Positions 60,251 through 64,000 of a stretch of 64,000 nucleotides of DNA are shown piece after piece. The number at the start of each line of letters is the position of its first letter. The first letter of the stretch is position 1. The notes under the pieces are model-generated. The model was not told the DNA's origin, did not search any database, and saw only the letters and a program-made list of their open reading frames with translations. The DNA lies in the NCBI RefSeq assembly GCF_000382165.1, contig NZ_KB907712.1:56132-120131 (forward strand), written 5' to 3'. This DNA comes from Arsukibacterium perlucidum DSM 18276 (GTDB lineage: Bacteria > Pseudomonadota > Gammaproteobacteria > Enterobacterales > Alteromonadaceae). Position numbers and translations under genes: made by a program.

Positions 60251-60599
60251 AGACCAATATAAGCAGCAACTGGCGAAAAGATTAGCAGAAGCAAATTGCC
60301 CGGTAGCAGATCAAGAGCTATGGCGCACTATTGAAAACCGCATTCTTCAGCGGCAGCAACGAAAAACCTGGTACTGGTATGGCATTGCCGCCAGTTTTTT
60401 CGCGGTCACATTTTTGCTCTATGTGCCATTTGGCTCCGAGCCATCGGCTGACAAAATCGTCTCTTCAGCTGAGCTTTATATGTTTGATGTTGCATTGCAA
60501 CAAGCCTATCTGACGGATCCTAATTCTGTTGAAACGATTCGTTTACTGGAACAAAGGAAATATTTGGAATCACAGCAACCGGGGAGTTATGAGCTATGA
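60240..60599 (+). CDS. Small one-helix membrane protein, probable anti-sigma partner
   Basis: 119 aa. An N-terminal cytoplasmic stretch of about 43 residues (DQYKQQLAKRLAEANCPVADQELWRTIENRILQRQQRK), one membrane helix (about 44-64, WYWYGIAASFFAVTFLLYVPF) and a short periplasmic tail. The position right behind an ECF sigma gene and the topology are those of an anti-sigma factor. It has no zinc anti-sigma motif and no recognised family, so that role is inferred from context. Confidence 0.65.
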   Translation: MNSEDQYKQQLAKRLAEANCPVADQELWRTIENRILQRQQRKTWYWYGIAASFFAVTFLLYVPFGSEPSADKIVSSAELYMFDVALQQAYLTDPNSVETIRLLEQRKYLESQQPGSYEL

Positions 60600-61465
60600 A
60601 CAAATCTTTATTAACACTGTTATTTGTCCAGTCATTGGCATGGGCGTCAGCCACAACTGAAATTGACCATGAAAAGCGAGTGGATGTTCTGCATGAAATC
60701 CGCAAAGCGTTGATAACGGCAAACGTTACTGCGCAAGATGCGCCGATCATGATTACAGAGCCTGCCAGAAGTTTTTACCACTTTGGTGCGGTGTTAGACC
60801 AGGATTTCAAGGTGGTGGCACTAACCCCGGGTTCCGATGCAGCTAAAGCGGATGTCCGAGTAGGCGACATGATCAAAGCGATTAATCACCAAGAAGTGAA
60901 TAAAAGCAGTTTGGCAGACATTCTGGCACAAATGAATGATCTGCAAGAAGGCGCGACTCTGGCAATTGAACTACAACGTGACAATAAACTGAAAACCTTG
61001 CAAAGCCCGGTAACAAGAAAAACGTTACCTGCCTGGCGTTTGGAGTTAGTAGAAGACTCCGAGCAAACACCTGATACACCTTTAACTATGGGCTGTGGTT
61101 TTGTATCAGTATTTTATAATCCGCCAATAAGCATCCACCGTCATCCAGTGATGATTAATGAAATAGAAGATATCGGCTTTAAAGGGAATTTTAGGGAAAC
61201 ACAAAGAGAGCAGGTATTTAGATTACCTGCAGGCGAAGTGGAGATTGTCGTTCAAGAACTGATCAGTTCAGACACTATCAGGCGCAATAGAGGTGATTCA
61301 CGAATCCGTCAGCATAATTCAATCAAAACCATGACTCTTGTGGTAGAGCCTGACAAAGTTTATCACCTTGCTGCAGAGTATTTTTCTGACCGTCGTGAGC
61401 GTAAAGATGCAGATGACTATTGGCAGCCCATTGTGTGGAAAACAACAGAGCGTTCTTGCGAATAG
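60596..61465 (+). CDS. Secreted PDZ-domain protein of the sigma-factor cassette
   Basis: 289 aa. A signal peptide (SLLTLLFVQSLAWASA) is followed by a PDZ-like domain (about 55-125: FGAVLDQDFKVVALTPGSDAAKADVRVGDMIKAINHQEV). The second half (about 140-289) is unassigned, with Cys near residue 166 and a C-terminal Cys (TERSCE) that could pair. No protease active site is visible, so it is probably a binding or sensing protein. Translationally coupled to the small membrane protein by a four-base overlap. Confidence 0.7.
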   Translation: MNKSLLTLLFVQSLAWASATTEIDHEKRVDVLHEIRKALITANVTAQDAPIMITEPARSFYHFGAVLDQDFKVVALTPGSDAAKADVRVGDMIKAINHQEVNKSSLADILAQMNDLQEGATLAIELQRDNKLKTLQSPVTRKTLPAWRLELVEDSEQTPDTPLTMGCGFVSVFYNPPISIHRHPVMINEIEDIGFKGNFRETQREQVFRLPAGEVEIVVQELISSDTIRRNRGDSRIRQHNSIKTMTLVVEPDKVYHLAAEYFSDRRERKDADDYWQPIVWKTTERSCE

Positions 61466-61546
61466 TGATTGCACAGGCCTGTAGCATAGAAACACTATTG
61501 ATAACGGCCCAGATATGTAAAAACGTTTTTCTGAATAATGATGTTG

Positions 61547-61993
61547 TTATGTATTAATCATATGGCTCGCCAGTTGGCCTATCGACTGGCGAATGCCATC
61601 CCGCAGTAACTTGCTATCTACTACCTCATCCAGCGCTTTATCCATACAATACATCCACTGGTTACGCAGCTTTTCGTCTATCTGAAAAGGCAGGTGACGC
61701 GCCCGTAGCCGTGGGTGGCCATATTTTTGTTCAAACAGCGCCGGGCCTCCTAACCAACCTGATAAAAATTCAAAAAACTTCTGACGGATGTTATCAAGCG
61801 GCAAGGGATGAATAGCATATAACTCAGCTGCTTGCGGGTCGCTTGCCATGATGTCATAAAAGCGATTGGCTAATTCTCTAACCTTTGGCTCGCCACCCAT
61901 CAGGGTATAAGGCGTTTGCTCCGGGGTTGGGTGTGGCTTGCTATTTGCGGTGGTTTTATTAACAATCAGCTGTACTAATTTCTTGATGGACAT
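61547..61993 (-). CDS. Group II truncated haemoglobin
   Basis: About 148 aa from ATG 61993 (MSIKKLVQLIVNKT); a start 18 codons further upstream would run into aroE. It has TPYTLMGGEPKVRELANRFYDIMASDP, FFEFLSGWLGGPALFEQKYGHPRLRARHLPFQID (with the proximal His region) and WMYCMDKALDE, the typical TrHbII pattern with Trp. It probably binds O2 or NO. It is divergent from aroE; the two start codons are five bases apart. Confidence 0.9.
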   Translation of the reverse strand: MSIKKLVQLIVNKTTANSKPHPTPEQTPYTLMGGEPKVRELANRFYDIMASDPQAAELYAIHPLPLDNIRQKFFEFLSGWLGGPALFEQKYGHPRLRARHLPFQIDEKLRNQWMYCMDKALDEVVDSKLLRDGIRQSIGQLASHMINT

Positions 61994-61998
61994 CAGTT

Positions 61999-62814
61999 GT
62001 GGACCGTTATGCTGTATTTGGAAATCCGATAGGCCAGTCAAAGTCACCTTTTATTCATAGCCAGTTTGCTTTGCAATGTAAGCAGCTAATGCAATACGAG
62101 GCTATTCTAGCACCGGCAGATGGCTTTGCCGACAGCTGGCGGGACTTTGTTGCCAGCGGCGGTAAGGGCGGTAACGTCACCGTGCCTTTTAAAGAGCAGG
62201 CTTATCAGCTGGCAGAGGTGCTATCGGCGCGGGCCCGGCAAGCGGGTGCGGTGAATACGCTTTACGTTAATACTGCCGGTCAGTTATGTGGCGACAACAC
62301 CGACGGTATTGGCCTGGTGGCTGACTTAAAGCGGTTAGGGGTTAGTTTAGCTGGCTGCACGGTTTTGTTACTGGGCGCCGGCGGCGCAAGTCGAGGTGCT
62401 ATCGGGCCTTTGCTTGATGCAGGTGTCCGGCAAGTAGTTTTAGCGAATCGGACTGTAAGTAAAGCGCAGACCATAGCCGCTAGTTTTGATAGCCGGTTAG
62501 TTGCCTGTGGTTTGACGGACATTCCGGAACAGGCTTATCCACTTATTATTAATGCAACATCATCAGGCTTAACTGGCAGCCGGCCTGAAATAGCTGCGAC
62601 TTACTTGAAACAATGCCAGCTTGCCTATGACATGGTATATGGTGCACAGCCTACAACCTTTATGCAATGGGCTAAGCAACAGGGCGTGCCTCAGCAGGCC
62701 GATGGCTTGGGGATGTTGTTGGCACAGGCCGCGGCTGCCTTTACAATTTGGCGCGGAGTAACCCCGGATATTGAACCGGTAATGGCACTACTTAAAAAGC
62801 AGTTGGCGGGATGA
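61999..62814 (+). CDS. aroE: Shikimate dehydrogenase
   Basis: 271 aa from GTG 61999 (DRYAVFGNPIGQSKSPFIHSQFA). The substrate and NADPH motifs GGKGGNVTVPFKEQA (catalytic Lys), GDNTDGIGLVADL and LLLGAGGASRGAIGPLL are intact. It reduces 3-dehydroshikimate in aromatic amino acid synthesis. A DUF1488 gene overlaps its stop by four bases, as in other gammaproteobacteria. The GTG has no strong Shine-Dalgarno, and its leader lies inside or against the haemoglobin gene. Confidence 0.96.
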   Translation: MDRYAVFGNPIGQSKSPFIHSQFALQCKQLMQYEAILAPADGFADSWRDFVASGGKGGNVTVPFKEQAYQLAEVLSARARQAGAVNTLYVNTAGQLCGDNTDGIGLVADLKRLGVSLAGCTVLLLGAGGASRGAIGPLLDAGVRQVVLANRTVSKAQTIAASFDSRLVACGLTDIPEQAYPLIINATSSGLTGSRPEIAATYLKQCQLAYDMVYGAQPTTFMQWAKQQGVPQQADGLGMLLAQAAAAFTIWRGVTPDIEPVMALLKKQLAG

Positions 62815-63047
62815 ATCAGCAACTAGTTTTTAATAATGATTTTCAGTTTGATACAGTGCGTCAGGCTGTGCGGTTTAGCTGTTTGGTAGCAGGTTTAAAA
62901 GTAAATTGTTTTATTGCCCTACCTGCCAGCGAAGAACCCGACCAGTTTATAACAAGCATAAAAGCTGACGCCTTTGACTGGGAAGATCGCGCCGAACAGG
63001 CTATAGCTGACGGCGCTTATACCAAAGCAGGAGAAATCTGGCTTTAG
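62811..63047 (+). CDS. DUF1488 domain protein
   Basis: 78 aa. The pattern QLVFNNDFQFDTVRQAVRFSCLVAGLKVNCFIALPA matches DUF1488, a small family of unknown function found after aroE. Overlaps the aroE stop (ATGA), so translation is likely coupled. Confidence 0.9.
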   Translation: MNQQLVFNNDFQFDTVRQAVRFSCLVAGLKVNCFIALPASEEPDQFITSIKADAFDWEDRAEQAIADGAYTKAGEIWL

Positions 63048-63055
63048 TTGCTAAG

Positions 63056-63595
63056 CTAGTTGTTCAACTCTGCCAGATATTCATTCTTCAGGATGACATA
63101 ATTAGCCGCTGATTCTGCCAGAAAAGCTTTTTCAGCGTCATTTAAGGGCCGTGCCTGTTTTACAGGGCTACCGACATATAGATAACCGCTTTGTAAACGC
63201 TTACCCGGTGGCACCAGGCTGCCGGCACCAATAATAACCTCATCTTCAACCACTGCATCGTCCATGACAATGGCACCCATGCCAACCAGAATACGGTTGC
63301 CTAAGGTGCAGCCATGCAGCATAACCTTGTGACCGACTGTGACATCTTCACCAATAATCAGGGCACAGCCATTGGGTTTGCCATTGCTGGGCCGGGATAA
63401 ATGAAGCACTGTGCCATCCTGAATATTAGTGCGGGCACCTATCCGGATATAATTCACATCACCTCGGGCCGCAACTAAAGGCCAGATACTGACATCTTCT
63501 GCCAGTTCAATATCACCGACCAGTACGCTGGATTCATCTACGTAAACACCTGCTGCCAGTTTTGGCAGTATTCCTTTATAAGCTCTAATCGACAT
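63056..63595 (-). CDS. Gamma-carbonic-anhydrase-like hexapeptide-repeat protein (YrdA)
   Basis: About 179 aa from ATG 63595 (MSIRAYKGILPKLAAGVYVDESSVLVGDI), with GGAG six bases upstream. It is a left-handed beta-helix of hexapeptide repeats; the metal-binding pattern appears in TNIQDGTVLHLSRP and VGHKVMLHGCTLG. Enzyme activity of this subgroup is often weak or unproven. Lies next to DUF1488/aroE, the E. coli yrdA-aroE order. Confidence 0.93.
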   Translation of the reverse strand: MSIRAYKGILPKLAAGVYVDESSVLVGDIELAEDVSIWPLVAARGDVNYIRIGARTNIQDGTVLHLSRPSNGKPNGCALIIGEDVTVGHKVMLHGCTLGNRILVGMGAIVMDDAVVEDEVIIGAGSLVPPGKRLQSGYLYVGSPVKQARPLNDAEKAFLAESAANYVILKNEYLAELNN

Positions 63596-63715
63596 CTTCA
63601 TCTCCAAATCGCCGGCAATGCTGAGTTATTATGCAGCAAATGCTGTTAAAAAAACGCGTTTCGTTGAAACTTTATCCGAACGATCGCTAAAAACTAAGTT
63701 TTACTGTTTTATCGC

Positions 63716-63743
63716 TTGCAGTCGCTCTCAAACCGCCTATAAT
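63716..63743 (+). promoter_or_regulatory. rRNA-type promoter 1
   Basis: TTGCAG (63716-63721), a 16-base spacer and TATAAT (63738-63743), followed by the GC-rich discriminator GCGCGCC. An AT-rich stretch upstream could be an UP element. Confidence 0.75.
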
Positions 63744-63823
63744 GCGCGCCATACCGAGGGGGGCTGCGCTAAGCAGGCTGCAGGTGAAACAAACCGGATT
63801 GCAAAAATCTTTAAAAAAGACCC

Positions 63824-63851
63824 TTGACAGTCAGGTTTAAATCACTAAAAT
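63824..63851 (+). promoter_or_regulatory. rRNA-type promoter 2
   Basis: TTGACA (63824-63829), a 16-base spacer and TAAAAT (63846-63851), followed by GGCGCCCTCGCTTCAA. The preceding A-rich tract (63803-63818) looks like an UP element. This is the strongest promoter of the window. Confidence 0.85.
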
Positions 63852-63954
63852 GGCGCCCTCGCTTCAAGGTGGTAACGAAAGCCCTGAAATGAGAAGTTAG
63901 CTAGAAAGAGTCAAACGTCATGAAGTGTTTTGATAAAAAGATAAATCATCACGC

Positions 63955-63982
63955 TTGACTTAAAATCTGGGAAGTGTAACAT
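63955..63982 (+). promoter_or_regulatory. rRNA-type promoter 3
   Basis: TTGACT (63955-63960), a 16-base spacer and TAACAT (63977-63982), followed by ACGCCTCCCGCTTCAAAC, nearly the same discriminator and downstream bases as promoter 2. The transcribed gene, probably 16S rRNA, lies beyond the window. Confidence 0.65.
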
Positions 63983-64000
63983 ACGCCTCCCGCTTCAAAC

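Overview
The window is ordinary chromosomal DNA from a gammaproteobacterium, centred on the replication origin. Gene order (rsmG-parA-parB-atp operon; mnmG-oriC-mioC; mnmE-yidC-yidD-rnpA-rpmH | dnaA-dnaN-recF-gyrB; trkA-rsmB-fmt-def | lysM-dprA-smg-yrdD | purEK; tsaC-hemF-aroE) and protein similarity suggest an Alteromonadales/Chromatiaceae-type marine or aquatic bacterium close to Rheinheimera, Arsukibacterium or Alishewanella. That placement is inferred from recalled protein sequences and synteny, not from a search. Base composition looks roughly even, and GATC sites crowd the origin, which fits a Dam/SeqA organism.

Layout. 1-8.1 kb: the end of a beta-propeller protein cut by the window edge, then the complete F1Fo ATP synthase operon atpIBEFHAGDC on the minus strand. 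8.2-12.4 kb: parB, parA, rsmG, mnmG, also minus. 12.5-13.0 kb: oriC with DnaA boxes and ten GATC sites. 13.0-21 kb: mioC, a CsdA/DeaD helicase, an M1-type metallopeptidase gene interrupted by one in-frame stop, a DUF6702-like protein, trxC, a PEBP-like protein and an MFS transporter. 21-31.4 kb: mnmE, yidC, yidD, rnpA and rpmH (minus), divergent from dnaA, dnaN, recF and gyrB (plus), with two parS-like sites inside recF. 31.5-34.5 kb: glyQS. 34.6-39.7 kb is the most accessory-looking stretch: an ECF sigma factor with a small membrane partner, a diguanylate cyclase, an exported amidohydrolase, a GAF protein, an orphan membrane protein and the apparent wreck of a toxin-antitoxin locus. 39.7-43.6 kb: tusA, a structured intergenic repeat and fadBA. 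43.8-59.5 kb: slt, pepQ, trkH, trkA-rsmB-fmt-def, lysM-dprA-smg-yrdD, purEK, tsaC-hemF. 59.7-61.5 kb: a three-gene cassette of sigma factor, small membrane protein and secreted PDZ protein. 61.5-63.6 kb: truncated haemoglobin, aroE, a DUF1488 protein and a gamma-carbonic-anhydrase-like protein. The last 300 bases are a tandem promoter array of rRNA-operon type; the transcribed gene lies beyond the edge.

How the parts work together. oriC, DnaA, DnaN, RecF and GyrB start and support replication, and ParA/ParB with the recF parS sites should segregate the origin. RnpA, RpmH, YidC/YidD, MnmE/MnmG, RsmG/RsmB, Fmt, Def, TsaC and GlyQS form a translation and membrane-insertion core. AtpI-C, HemF, FadAB, TrkAH and the haemoglobin serve energy and ion metabolism.

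I found no CRISPR array, prophage, insertion sequence or intact defence island. The most unusual items are: the single-codon interruption of the metallopeptidase gene; the TTTAAC hexamer array in front of atpE; the toxin-antitoxin remnant with matching internal deletions; two families of hairpin repeats; and two small uncharacterised ECF sigma cassettes.
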